From Purpureocillium takamizusanense (Eukaryota; Ascomycota; Sordariomycetes; Hypocreales; Ophiocordycipitaceae), in assembly GCF_022605165.1 (NCBI RefSeq), contig NC_063075.1:2170001-2234000 (forward strand): DNA of 64,000 nt. Direction: 5' to 3'. Positions within the stretch are counted from its first letter, which is position 1, and the number at the start of each line of letters is the position of its first letter. Below are positions 48,299 to 58,454 of the stretch, piece after piece. The position numbers were made by a program, and so were the translations under genes. Below the pieces are notes generated by a model. The model did not search any database and was not told the DNA's origin. It saw only the letters and a program-made list of their open reading frames with translations.

Positions 48299-48730
48299 AT
48301 GACGCGCGCCCAGCAGACCGTCTCCCTCGCCCTCCTCGTCTCCTCTGTACGCCTGCCGAGCAAACACCCGCCTCCCGACGGGGGAGAATTGAAGACTGGG
48401 CGCTTGTGCTAATGCTATTGCGCAGCTCTACTTTGCGCTCTACCTCGGCCTCATCCCTCTGCCCGCCCTCGTTCAGGAGCAGGTCGTTCCTCTGGTAAAG
48501 CTTCCCGGCCCCGTCCTCCCCCTTCTTTTCTTCCCACGGCGCGTCGCTAATCCCCCCTCTCTCTTTAGCTGCCCTTCTGGGCCCTCGTCAGCTTCGGCGC
48601 CCTGCTGCTCTTCCGCCTCGGCTGGGGCATCCTCACCTTCAACGACGTCCCCGAGGCGAGCAAGGAGCTCATGGAGGAGATTGAGCTGGCCAAGACGGAG
48701 CTGCGCACGCTTGGCGTGTCGGTGGACTAA
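48299..48730 (+). CDS. DPM3: dolichol-phosphate mannosyltransferase subunit 3 (three exons)
   Basis: Exons 48299-48346, 48426-48494 and 48569-48730, all phase 0, give 92 residues, the normal DPM3 size. Two transmembrane helices (about 5-30 and 40-62) are followed by the cytosolic tail FNDVPEASKELMEEIELAK...LRTLGVSVD, the family signature that binds the catalytic subunit Dpm1. DPM3 tethers Dpm1 to the ER membrane, so the complex can make dolichol-phosphate-mannose for N-glycans, O-mannosylation and GPI anchors. The gene is small enough to be missed when introns are ignored. The assignment is firm. Confidence 0.92.
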
Positions 48731-48951
48731 ATGCGGATTACGACCTGCGCACCGGTATGGTTGAGACGAACCGGTTATTCTACGAATTCGGTCATGGACG
48801 AGAAGCGAAGAGTGGGAATGGAAGAACCTTAATCATGCGGGCTCGGCGCCCTGCGGATGATGCGCGCAGCTACATTGCCAGCGTCCATACACAACCATAT
48901 ACTCCATGTCGCCGTGTCATCCCGTCGTGGCTCATTACAACTCCTGCGCGC

Positions 48952-50949
48952 CTATGCTTTGGCCAAAAGCGCAACCACTGTTTCCACAGCTGACTCGGCT
49001 TCCTGGCCGCCGTCAATCAGATCCCTGAACAAGGCGGGCAGCTTGCCGAGCACGCCTCGTTGATCCGCCTCTCGCCCTGTGCATGCGTCAGTGTGGTGCT
49101 GCGAAGTTGGGTCGAGTTGTGACTTACATTTGCCTGGTACTCCGACCAGGATGGCGGCTTTGCTTTGCGCTTCGCCCGTCCAGTCAAAGCCGATTCTCCA
49201 CTCCAACCGTAGTGACGCTCCTTCGTCTGAGCCCACAGGTAAGGCAAGGTCGTACGATTGACGGCCGAGGAGGCGCACCAGGTCTGCAACGTCGCAGACC
49301 GCGGGCTGTGTATCTGCCCCGTCGTCTTCGCCTTCGTCATCCTTCTGCCGTCGCCTCTCTCGTCGCCTCGCAACTGTCTCAAGTAGCGTTTGTTTTGTAC
49401 CTAATCGCTGTTCAAGTCCACGCCAGAATTTGGCTCTCTGGACAGCCACACGATACCACTCGCCCATGGCCCAGGACAGAATGCCCACATTGCGCTGCAT
49501 CGTTCTGTTGCACTTCCCGGAGCATATCTTGTCGATAAATGGTGCCAGCTCGAACTGGGCGGCGGGCTCCAGAGCCGACACGCCTAGTTCAAGGATGCTG
49601 AGGCTCATGGCGTTGATGACCATCTCAAGCCTTGCGGTGAACAGCCCAGGGATATCTCGTGATCGGAGGGTGATGAGCCGACGCTGGCGAAGAGGGTGTT
49701 CTGGTAACGGTCCTAGGACCGCGATCGTGCACGTAACGCTGAAGGGGCTGAATAGCTCCAGATATGGAATCTCCTCTTCGGCGGTCAAAGAGATTGGATG
49801 ATGCGACTTTATGTTGTCGAGCTCGGCGTCCTCCTCTCCTATAGAAGACGTGACTGGGACTGCCCGTCCAAAAGGCAAAAGACCGATCGGGTTCATCGCA
49901 GCTTGTACCAGTTGTTGGGTAGCGCTTGGACGAGACGCGTTTTGCGATGCCATGAGCGACCGCTGCACCAGGTCCAAGACGCCATCCTCGTTGGTAGCCG
50001 TCACCGTCCGCCCGGACGATTGCATCAGCCGAATGCGCTCGTTCTCCTTATTTGCTGTTTCCAAGTCGCGCTTCAACTTGGCAATCTCCGCCTGCAGCGC
50101 ATCCCTCTCTTTCTTCTTGCTTGCGAGCGGGTCGAAGGCCGAGACTTGCCGCGCTGAGCTTGTGTTTGGGTCAAGCGTTGTGTCACGCAGTGGCTCGGGT
50201 GGGCGGGTGAGTGTACGCGCCGAGGGCTTCTTACTAGGACCACCTGCTGGCCTCTCGGGTGCCGGTTTCAACGGCGAGCTCTTCTTGGGTTTGTCTCGCA
50301 CTCTCCATCGCGATGGACTGCTATGAATGCCCCGCGGCGGCGTCGACGACACCGCGTCGGGGACGACTGGCGGGAGCTCGGGCTCAGGCGGCGCTGGGAT
50401 GGAGACACCCGTCGTTGGCGACCGGCGCAGCGTGTGGCCTATGAACGGATTCAGTTCGTCGTCGCCTTCGGGAGCCGGCGGCGGCAGTGGCCTGGGAATC
50501 GGTTTCGCCGGAGACCTTCGCGGCGGGGCGGCTAGACCCCCTCTCGTCCTCCTTATAGAGGCCCCGGAGCTTGGCCCGGCCTCACTTGGACGCGTCGCAT
50601 CCTGTTCAATAGGCGGGTCGCTGGCAAGTATGTCCTCCGCGTCTGCGTCTGCCTCGGCTTGCGTCCGCAAGAGATCCGAAATGCTCTGCTCACTGGCGTT
50701 GCTCCCGCGGCGCGCCGCGGGTCGGGTGCTCGCACTGGGGCCGGCGGTGGCCGTAGGCTTCGCCGGGGAGGCAGACCGGCGGCGTTCGAGTATCTGCGGG
50801 TTGTGACGCGAGAGGCTGGCCTTGGTCGGCGACGCGAAGGATGGGCGCTTTCGCCGCGGTATGGGAGCTTGCTCGGAAGGCGGCGTAGCGGCGGGCGCCG
50901 CAGAGGAGCGCGGGGAGACGCGCCGGCGCTTGGGCGCGGACTCCTCCAT
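48952..50949 (-). CDS. predicted nuclear protein with disordered N-terminus and folded C-terminal domain, unassigned (two exons)
   Basis: Exons 50949-49128 and 49076-48952 give 648 residues; the 51-nt intron (GTAAGT ... CACTGACG ... ACAG) is in frame and stop-free, so it is easy to overlook. Residues 1-275 are disordered, Pro/Ser/Arg-rich with several SP sites and KRRR/RRKR nuclear signals. A coiled coil spans about 276-310 (KKKERDALQAEIAKLKRDLE). The C-terminal ~300 residues look globular (LELFSPFSVTCTIAVLGPLP ... RQRRLITLRSRDIPGLF ... FELAPFIDKICSGKC ... RNVGILSWAMGEWYRVAVQR). The layout recalls kinetochore or chromatin adaptor proteins, but I cannot assign it and give no function. Confidence 0.75.
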   Translation of the reverse strand: MEESAPKRRRVSPRSSAAPAATPPSEQAPIPRRKRPSFASPTKASLSRHNPQILERRRSASPAKPTATAGPSASTRPAARRGSNASEQSISDLLRTQAEADADAEDILASDPPIEQDATRPSEAGPSSGASIRRTRGGLAAPPRRSPAKPIPRPLPPPAPEGDDELNPFIGHTLRRSPTTGVSIPAPPEPELPPVVPDAVSSTPPRGIHSSPSRWRVRDKPKKSSPLKPAPERPAGGPSKKPSARTLTRPPEPLRDTTLDPNTSSARQVSAFDPLASKKKERDALQAEIAKLKRDLETANKENERIRLMQSSGRTVTATNEDGVLDLVQRSLMASQNASRPSATQQLVQAAMNPIGLLPFGRAVPVTSSIGEEDAELDNIKSHHPISLTAEEEIPYLELFSPFSVTCTIAVLGPLPEHPLRQRRLITLRSRDIPGLFTARLEMVINAMSLSILELGVSALEPAAQFELAPFIDKICSGKCNRTMQRNVGILSWAMGEWYRVAVQRAKFWRGLEQRLGTKQTLLETVARRRERRRQKDDEGEDDGADTQPAVCDVADLVRLLGRQSYDLALPVGSDEGASLRLEWRIGFDWTGEAQSKAAILVGVPGKCKSQLDPTSQHHTDACTGREADQRGVLGKLPALFRDLIDGGQEAESAVETVVALLAKA

Positions 50950-51751
50950 TGCGGAAAAGAAGCTGCACGGCGACTAGTACGGCATCATGAGCGCTGCATG
51001 GATACCCGAATCGTAAATATGCAGTCAATGGCGAGGGGTGGTGGCCGAGCGACTCTGAGTACCTATCTTTACTTTAGATGTCGTTGTGGGGTTGTAGGTG
51101 CGAGGCGCGTGTCGGATCCAAACAAACGGACTGGGGCGGGCGGGCGGCTTACAGGCTGCTGCTGGGCTCCAGTTTTGGTGTGTGGCAGCGGGCAGCAACG
51201 TCAGTTGAGTGAGGCCCACTAGCAGTTAGCTGGGTCAGGGCGAGACGGGGCGCGAAGCGATTCCAGCGCCGTGACACAGTTGCATCGCACAAATGATACA
51301 CGATGCAAAGGAGAAACAAATTACATAGAATCTGACCACAATGATCGCACGTACTTGGAGAAATCGCACACCCGGAGCAACAATTTGAGTCGGGATTTGG
51401 CGGGCCCTCTTGCCAGTGTCACGGAACTGGAGCGCCATCACGTGCGGATAGCCCAACCCAGTGCCTGAGAGCGACGCCACCGGTGCAAGTGGCGGATGGT
51501 GGCTAGATCCATTCATGCCCGTCCGTACGGGCAGCAAAGAAAACTGCCAACGCCGGACAGCGCTCGGCTGCGAAGTGAAGTTTCCCGAGCCCCGGCGTCA
51601 TTTTTGCCCCTCCAAACAACTTCTTCCGACCTCGCCCTCGTTATTACCGAGCATCGCCAACCCGCCTTCGCTTTTCGCCTCCGTGCCGTACGCACCGCAC
51701 TCTTCTCATGCATCTGCAATAACCATCACCGCGCACGCTTTGCCCAAAACG
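50950..51751. promoter_or_regulatory. bidirectional promoter region
   Basis: About 800 bp between two divergent start codons. No TATA box is evident; both products look housekeeping. Confidence 0.4.
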
Positions 51752-52579
51752 ATGGCGTCGTCACCGAGGCTGGCGGCAGCGCCCCTGCGCCGCCTCCTTC
51801 GGCCCATGTCGCAGACGGCCACCCGGCGACACATCGCGACAAGCCTCACAGTTGGGGACGAGAGCTGGCCGCAGAGAACACCCTTGGGGGGGTACTACGA
51901 GGACATTCTGCACGATCCGATTCCGTATCCGTTCAGCCACAAGCCCGAAGACCCGCCGAGCACGGCAGAGACCCGCGTGCGGCCACCGTCGTCGCCAAGC
52001 AAGAGGCCCGAAACCGCAAAGAAGACGACGCCTCCCGCCGCCCGCAAGACCGACGCAACATCCGCGCCCTCCTCCGCGGAATCACCACCACCATCATCAT
52101 CATCATCACCACCCGTGCCATCACCGCCCCCCAAAACCGCCGCGGAAAAGGCACGCATCGTCTTCGGCTCGCGGCTCCTCGGCCCCGCCGAACAGGCCGA
52201 CCGCCTCGCGCTCAAGAAGTCGCAGTCCGCCTACATCGCGGGCGTGCTCGTGCCGCCGCGGCCCGAAGAACCCGACAACTGCTGCATGAGCGGCTGCGTC
52301 AACTGCGTCTGGGACCGCTACAGGGACGACATGGAGGAGTGGTCCGCCTTGAAGAACGAGGCGCAGCGGCGGCTCAAGCAGGGGAGCGGGACGACAGTGG
52401 ACTCGGACGGCGGGGGCTCCGAGACCAACTGGGGAGTCAACATCGGCGACGCCAAGATCACAAAGGACATGTGGGAAGAGGATGTGTTTAAGAGCGTGCC
52501 GGTGGGCATTCGCGAGTTTATGAAGCAAGAGAAGAGACTCAAGGAGAAGCACGAAAGAGAGGGGACATTGGGCGGGTGA
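51752..52579 (+). CDS. mitochondrial oxidoreductase-like protein (PF09791 domain)
   Basis: A single-exon 275-residue protein. I take ATG 51752 because it opens an arginine-rich presequence (MASSPRLAAAPLRRLLRP ... ATRRHIATSL). A Pro/Ser-rich linker (about 65-130) precedes the domain: PPRPEEPDNCCMSGCVNCVWD (positions 168-188, Cys177, 178, 182 and 185) and YRDDMEEW, the hallmark of the Oxidored-like family that includes human OXLD1. The C-terminal part is helical and charged. The biochemical role of the family is poorly known; a mitochondrial site is expected. The frame upstream of 51752 is open but reads as leader sequence. Confidence 0.85.
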   Translation: MASSPRLAAAPLRRLLRPMSQTATRRHIATSLTVGDESWPQRTPLGGYYEDILHDPIPYPFSHKPEDPPSTAETRVRPPSSPSKRPETAKKTTPPAARKTDATSAPSSAESPPPSSSSSPPVPSPPPKTAAEKARIVFGSRLLGPAEQADRLALKKSQSAYIAGVLVPPRPEEPDNCCMSGCVNCVWDRYRDDMEEWSALKNEAQRRLKQGSGTTVDSDGGGSETNWGVNIGDAKITKDMWEEDVFKSVPVGIREFMKQEKRLKEKHEREGTLGG

Positions 52580-53121
52580 GGGCGGCTACGAGTCACGAAT
52601 GTTGCGAATCCTACCATAGACCGACCACTTGCGGATACCCTGTATATAACATTACAGACGAATAGATTTGGAGCCTGCTGTACTTGAAGAATCGTTCATG
52701 TACGCACGTGCAACTGAATTTGCGCCAAAGGGACGGTCCTTGGTGACGCGTTGCGTAATTTCGGTAAGCTTTCGGACAGCTCATTTAGATCAGTCAACGC
52801 AATGGTGTGATCAACAATACGATGCTAGTAGATGGCTTACCAGCTGCAGGCGCGCAAGGTGTGGCAAGCTTCGAAACAGGGGCCTTTGTACCAGCGTTTT
52901 GCGAGAGTCGTTAGACGCATTCATCATGAGCATCGATGAGGAAGTAAACAGTTGCAACAAGAACTGTCGACCTAAAAGCCATCTATTCAGCATGAAATTC
53001 ACACACACTATAAACTCCGAGTCACTAGACCTAGCTATTTGCTCTCATAAAGGTCCGCCCTCCGCACCACCCAAATATTCCTTCATTGCGGTCATGACGT
53101 GAGTCCCGACGTCTATTCCAA
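52580..53121. other. intergenic between convergent genes
   Basis: About 540 bp; AT-richer, no gene. Confidence 0.5.
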
Positions 53122-54013
53122 TCACTTCCTGGCGGAGTCAGCCAGCTTGTCGTGCTCGTCAATGTCCATTGCCTCCCAGGGGTAGTTGATCCAGACGTCG
53201 CCAACCGTCTGCGCGGCCTGGTAGCGCGTCTTGATCATGTCGTGGGGCAGGGTACCCTTCTTGGGCTTGTCCTTGTTCTACAATGGCTGTCAGCGGGCGG
53301 CGCTATGGGCGAGAAGAAAGGGGGTGGGAAAGAAGTAAGACTCACGTGGAGGACAAAGATGCTAAACTCCGTCTCGGGGTGGTCGCCACCGAGGCGCTTG
53401 CGGGCGGCCTCGACATCCTTCTCGAGCTCCTTGACGGCGTACTCGAGGGTGGTGCGGGTGTCGTCGACCTCGTCGACAATGAGGATGCGCTTGCCGACCA
53501 GGTTCTCCATCTCGCCGAGGGCCGTCAGGTCCAGCCACTGGGTGCGGGTGACCTTTGTGCCGATGGTCTCGACGTTCTCGTCCTCGCCGCCCAGCGACTC
53601 ATACAGGCTGAGGCCAATGGCCTGGATGGGGATGTTGGGCGAGCCGGGCTGCTTGAGGAACGAGCGCAGGATGCGGGCGGGGACGTAGCCGCCGCCGCCG
53701 ATGGCGATCATGAGCTGCGGCTGGAAGTCGGCGAGCAGCTTGCCGGCCGACTGTTGGCACAGCTTGTGCACCTGCGGACCCGGGGGGGACTTTGTCAGTG
53801 ACCGGACGTGACGTGACTCTTTTTCCAGGGTTTTGTTTTTGTCGGTTGGTCCTAGGGTGGGAGGCGGTGGTCGCGTGGTCTCGGCCTGTCGGCATCGAGC
53901 ACCAACGCAGGGGAGGAGAAGAAGTACGCGCCGTGTCACGGCCGGGTGACGCGCGCGCCCTGCTGCTGCTGGTCACTCACATCGTTGTACGTGACGTAGA
54001 TCTTCTCGACCAT
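53122..54013 (-). CDS. XPT1: xanthine/guanine phosphoribosyltransferase-like protein (three exons)
   Basis: Exons 54013-53981, 53771-53346 and 53277-53122 give 204 residues. The first exon encodes only MVEKIYVTYND; junctions are phase 0 with GTGAGT donors. The type I PRTase fold is clear: IAIGGGGYVPARILRSFL, then the PRPP-binding loop ILIVDEVDDTRTTLEYAV, then the C-terminal WINYPWEAMDID. The short N-terminus and this ending match yeast Xpt1, which converts xanthine and PRPP to XMP in purine salvage. Cytosolic. A nearby hypoxanthine enzyme could be the alternative reading, but the ending favours Xpt1. Confidence 0.88.
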
Positions 54014-55555
54014 CTTGAACGTGGGTTCTGGGGGATCACGGTTGGTGGCGCGAAACGGGCGGTGGGCAGGCTGGTTCGGTGGCGGTCGGGGCGGGAACCT
54101 GCGGGGGAAAGGGGGTCGGACAGGATGTCTCGGGAGCGAGAATGTCGAAAGGTTCCACGGGGCGGCGACGACGCGCGAGGCGAGGCGAGGCAGAATGCCC
54201 AAGAGAAAAGAGAAAGAAGAGAAGAAAAAGGAAAGGAAAGACGAGCCGGCGGCGGTGGCCGGGGCTCGCGAGAAAATTCCACTACAATCACCCCAAGCCT
54301 CTCTACTTTTTTTTTTTTCACCGACTGCCCCGCGGCTTGAGCGCTTTCAGGCTGCGGATGCCCCTCCTCCAGCTCTGCCAGCCCGTGATTGTTCCTTACA
54401 GTGGGCCCCCCGTAGACCCTGGCAGGCAAGCCACCCCCGTCAACTTCGTAATACTGTCTGACAACAGTGCGGACTGCATGCAGACTGGATGGAGACGCTT
54501 GGGTGTCGAGGCCCACATCAACAGCGGTGCCCTCCGTCTGGCCGGCTCCACTCGCGACAGACCTCACCTCGTCTGATTGCCTCTTTTGGCGCAGTCTGGT
54601 GCAGAGATGGAGGACGACATATTGTTAATGTTTTTTCTTCTGATCTTGTTCTCTAGAGCATCATCCGTAGCTTCTGCAACGGGGCAGAGCAGGGATGGTA
54701 TGACAAAGCCGTGTCCACGCTGCCACTGGGGACTAAACACCCAGTGTCCAGGACGCAGACGCGTAGCAATGGATGTGAGGTGATGCATCCATGTATATGC
54801 TGCTGCAATCACCAGCACCTTCCATGGTGCGGCGGCCTACTGATTGACCTGCCATATACACTCCTGATTGCCTTTGCGATTTAATAAGCTTTGCCCATAA
54901 TTCAAATTAAATCAACTCCCTTTCTTATTCGTTCTTTCGCGAATGTTGCCAACAACAGGAGACGCGTCCACGACGGGAGTCATGATCACTCCTCTAGGCG
55001 CTAACACGCCGCGAATTCTATGTTCCGCGGTGGATAACAACTTGCGCCCGCGCTATATACACTATTAGCCTTATCACACTCTAAGTAATACGTCAACACC
55101 GCGACTGACTTTGCCGGCGTCTCAGTAGACACCTCACGATGGGGTCCCCCAAGCGACCTTTCGAAGGCCTTCGACGCCGCCAGAACAACATCGCGTCACC
55201 CACAAAAGCTTCTTTTCCAGAAAATCGTCCCAAAGGTTAATAAGAGACGTATTTCCCAGACTCGCGCTGATCCGTGCTGGTCCTGACGGGCATAAATGAC
55301 CGCCCAGTTTCTCCCAAGTCCGCCCCTGGCCCATCTTCTTCTTTCCTCCTGCATCCTCAGAGACGACTCTTTGCTGCACACAGACAATCTTCCCACACAC
55401 TCAAACCGCGCAAAGAGATCCTCTGAGACGCACTTTGGCTTCGCTCTGTTTGTTGCAAGCCCGCAGGGTATGGTCCTCGACCCGTCTCTGCGGTGCATGT
55501 CACTTACACGCGTCGCAGCACACAGAAAAACAACACTCCACACTGAGGATCGCGC
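54014..55555. other. intergenic, AT-rich in its second half
   Basis: About 1.5 kb. The first 300 bp are the promoter of the XPT1-like gene. From 54.6 kb the sequence is AT-rich and without coding signal; it leads into the repeat-bearing leader of the next gene. Confidence 0.5.
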
Positions 55556-55863
55556 AAGATCTCTCTCTCTCTTGAAAAACGCAAACCACACAAACGCGCT
55601 CTGCTTTGCAAGTCGCTTGAGAAAAACCCTCTACTACTACTCTCACACATCTTCAAACTCTCTATATATATACCTCTCTCAAAACAAACCACTTCTCTCT
55701 CTCAAACAAATCAAACAAGCGTACTCTGCAAAGCGAGTGGCGTCAGACAACCCTCTACTACTCTTCCATCTTGCGCAAGATCTCTCTTCAAAACAAACCA
55801 AACAAACGCACTCTACTTTACGAGTCGCGTAAGACCTGCTCCTTACTACTCTTCTACATCGCG
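55556..55863 (+). repeat. three degenerate ~90-bp tandem copies in the leader of the next gene
   Basis: Copies at about 55556-55652, 55694-55772 and 55775-55863. Each runs from CTCTCTY...CAAA, through CAAACAARCG, CTCTRCTTTRC and GAGTCGC, to CCTCTACTACTCT. A TATATATATA (55663-55672) lies between copies one and two. Confidence 0.7.
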
Positions 55864-55880
55864 CCTGTCCAAAAAACAAG

Positions 55881-55945
55881 GTAGGCACTTCGCACCTTCC
55901 GTGTCACGCGTCCTTTGGCGACTTACACTAACGCTCTCCGTCTAG
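55881..55945 (+). other. probable 5' UTR intron
   Basis: Donor AAG|GTAGGC, branch CACTAACG and acceptor TCTAG lie just 2 bp before the ATG at 55948. Splicing would join the repeat-bearing leader to the coding exon. Confidence 0.6.
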
Positions 55946-55947
55946 CA

Positions 55948-56838
55948 ATGTCTGCCAACATGGACCGCGCACCTCCCGCTCTTCCAAGCGGAGAGGAGGA
56001 CTCCATGGCACCATATATTGCCGGAGTCACCTATTCACTGAATTGCATGCTCGAGGAGATGGCCTCTCTGAGTCCTGATGACGCGCGCAATATCATGAAG
56101 CAGACACAGATCGCTTCCCGACTGCGCTTTACCTACGAGACTGCCATGAAGAACATCGTCAATCATGCAAATCTTGAGGCAGAAATCATCAGCGAGGTCT
56201 TCCACTCCATAGACTTTACTTCAAACGCACATGAAGACATGTTCCGGGAATCTTCCCAGCTCGCCATGGAGCGAGTCGGGAAACACGGCAATAAAATGCT
56301 GGATTCCCTCAATGCCATCTTGGATCTGTCAAACAAGCAGCGCATTCTCATGTGCTTGACCAGCAGCGGTCTGATCCAAAATCCTGAGACATACTGCTGC
56401 GGGAGGATCCAAGGCAAGACGCGCCTTCCTCGCGGTCTCAAGGCCGAACATTTTATCAAGCAGGAAGATGGCTTCTACGCCACAGACATCATGTTTGAGC
56501 GCGCGTACAACTCAAAGTACATCCCGCGCAGCGTCACGCTGGTCTTTGACCGTGCTGGCGAGTTTGAGGAAATGCGCTTCCAATGGGAGAAAGACAAGAA
56601 GCCCTTTAAGGGCGTCACGGAGACTGAAATCAGGTGGCCTCTTGTCGTCTATATCTGCAATGATCGCTTCACCAAAGAAGACGAGGCCTGGGTCTCCGAT
56701 GACAACAGTGATGAGTACAGCGATGAGTACAGCGATGAGTACAGTGATGAGGGCAGTGATGGGGACATGGAAGATGTCTTCCCCAGTTATGAGCAAGACA
56801 ACGTCACACACGTTAATCACGTCCCCTTCACCTGGTGA
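55948..56838 (+). CDS. protein of unknown function with acidic SDEY-repeat tail
   Basis: A single coding exon of 296 residues from ATG 55948. The first ~200 residues look helical and globular (GVTYSLNCMLEEMASLSPDDARN; KHGNKMLDSLNAILDLSNKQ). Then comes a beta-rich part (FYATDIMFERAYNSKYIPRS; VTLVFDRAGEFEEMRFQWEK; RWPLVVYICNDRF) and a very acidic tail with four tandem (S)DEYSDE-type units near residues 260-280. No signal peptide, membrane helix or known motif. I do not recognise it. Codon use is less GC-biased than in housekeeping neighbours, which with the unusual leader suggests a lineage-specific gene. Confidence 0.6.
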   Translation: MSANMDRAPPALPSGEEDSMAPYIAGVTYSLNCMLEEMASLSPDDARNIMKQTQIASRLRFTYETAMKNIVNHANLEAEIISEVFHSIDFTSNAHEDMFRESSQLAMERVGKHGNKMLDSLNAILDLSNKQRILMCLTSSGLIQNPETYCCGRIQGKTRLPRGLKAEHFIKQEDGFYATDIMFERAYNSKYIPRSVTLVFDRAGEFEEMRFQWEKDKKPFKGVTETEIRWPLVVYICNDRFTKEDEAWVSDDNSDEYSDEYSDEYSDEGSDGDMEDVFPSYEQDNVTHVNHVPFTW

Positions 56839-56939
56839 TCATAGAGGCGACACTGAACTGGGCTCCTGGACTCACTGTACAAGCCTGAACTCATTGCACA
56901 AACATTCTTGTTGGGATCCGCAAATGTCCCTGGTTTTTC

Positions 56940-57190
56940 TGGTGGCAAAATTCGCCTGGGTTGGGGGAAATGGGGGAGACGCGGTGTTTTTGGGATTTGA
57001 TTTTGGATCTTGCATGGGGACTGCATCTTCTTGGATGGGAAAATGGCGTCTGGGTTGGGGCGTTTGGCGATGGGACATGGGCTGCTTGGATTGGGGTCTT
57101 GCTTTGGACTGGCGCAGGGATTGTCGGGATTGGGTTTTGGGGGAACGGGCTTCTGGGCAATCAAGTCTTCATTTCTTTGACTGGAAAGGC
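56940..57190 (+). repeat. G/T-rich degenerate repeat tract 3' of the acidic-tail gene
   Basis: About 250 bp made of variations on TTGGG, TTGGATTGGGG and CTTGGGACTGG. Several runs of 3-5 G lie close together (for example 56958-56977), giving quadruplex potential on the plus strand. Confidence 0.6.
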
Positions 57191-58124
57191 TTTCAGGCCT
57201 GGGGCACGCAGGGATACACAGCGATTGTTGGGTACAAAAAGCTTCAAATCATGCTCTTTTTCAACACGGTGATCGTTCCCAACTTGTGATTGTGCCTTCA
57301 TGTTGTATGTGCGACAGTCAGGCCCAGCCCATGTATGTAAGTAATACGCTGCTCCGCCTGCGAGGTAGCGTAGCAAACATCATCAACAGTTTGGAGAAAT
57401 GGTGCGGACAAAACGGTGCCACGCACTTGACTGGGGTCGCGCCGTGAAAGAGGCCAGGCCAGTGAGGAGGCTATATCTAAGGCAATAGGTCTAGAGAGCC
57501 ATTGCCACATACCGCAGGCTTGACTTTCCCAGCTGCCACAGCAGCAGGTTGGGGGCAGCTTCAGCTCCCGAGTGGTCACGAGAGGAAGGAAGGTTTCTAT
57601 TTTAAAAGGCGTAGGGAGCGCCTGACGAAAGGCCTTTTTCAGGGACAAATCTCTGTCGCTCGCGTAGTCTGTTGTAGATGCGTCTCATCATGAACCGGCG
57701 CGGCCAGTTTGTATTATGCTTCGCTCCTGCCATGAGAATACGCCGGGACGGGACTGGCCAACCTACAGACAGTCCCTCCGACAACTTTATTAAGCTAAGA
57801 AAGTCTGTGGTGCAGGTAATATTTGATACGTTTGCGTAGTAAGACAGATGCGATTGTGAAGTGCCCCTTGTGTGTCCCTTGTTGTAGTGCAGCTCTGCCT
57901 GACGAACACTTGACGATGCTCCATTTGATGTCAGACCCCCTGTTCGGGCACCGCAACTCCCCTTTCGCCATGCCACTTCCGCGGCGCAATTCAGGCTTGT
58001 CCAGCGGAAGGCCCAAACCGCTTGCTTGTCTTTCTTTTCTTTCTTTCCTTTCTCTTTTTCCCCAAAAAGAAGGACGCAGTTGTCTTTCCTTGCCTGACAT
58101 GGACGGACAAATTGCAAAAAGAAA
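57191..58124. other. intergenic
   Basis: About 930 bp without a recognised gene; its end forms the 3' flank of the tRNA gene. Confidence 0.5.
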
Positions 58125-58239
58125 TGACAGAGCGGGGATTCGAACCCCGGCCACTTTCGTGAACGGAACACTGCTAGAGCAATGAAGTGCATAGACATGT
58201 ACTTGAGACCGTCGCCATAGACCACTCGGCCACTCTGCC
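58125..58239 (-). tRNA. tRNA-Leu(CAA) with 33-nt intron
   Basis: Acceptor stem GGCAGAG/CTCTGTC (58239-58233 with 58132-58126, one G-U pair) with discriminator A at 58125. A box TGGCCGAGTGG and B box GGTTCGAATCC are perfect. The anticodon stem-loop reads ACGGT-CT-CAA-G with U33 and G37; the intron (58201-58169) follows position 37, the canonical site. A long variable arm (TCAC GAAA GTGG) fits a leucine tRNA. The 31-39 pair would be U-U. TTTCTTTTT directly downstream serves as the Pol III terminator. The mature length is about 82 nt. Confidence 0.92.
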
Positions 58240-58454
58240 TTGACAGGTATAGTGAGAATGCCCGTTATTAGTGCATATACACCCCACATGTGGACCCCAG
58301 GCTCACCCTATAGTGATCCACGAATTGTTGCTTCATCGCAATCAATGTCTGGACTGCTGATGCAACCCTGGGAGGCTTCTCAATTGAGATAATTTTGCCT
58401 GAATAAGTACACTCTGTTCTGTTCACCCCTCGATTGCCAGTCTGCGCTCACCAT

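Noticed and set aside
54607..54783. 58-codon ORF with a hydrophobic N-terminal stretch
   Set aside because: Starts with acidic residues instead of a basic n-region and has no supporting promoter, introns or conserved pattern.
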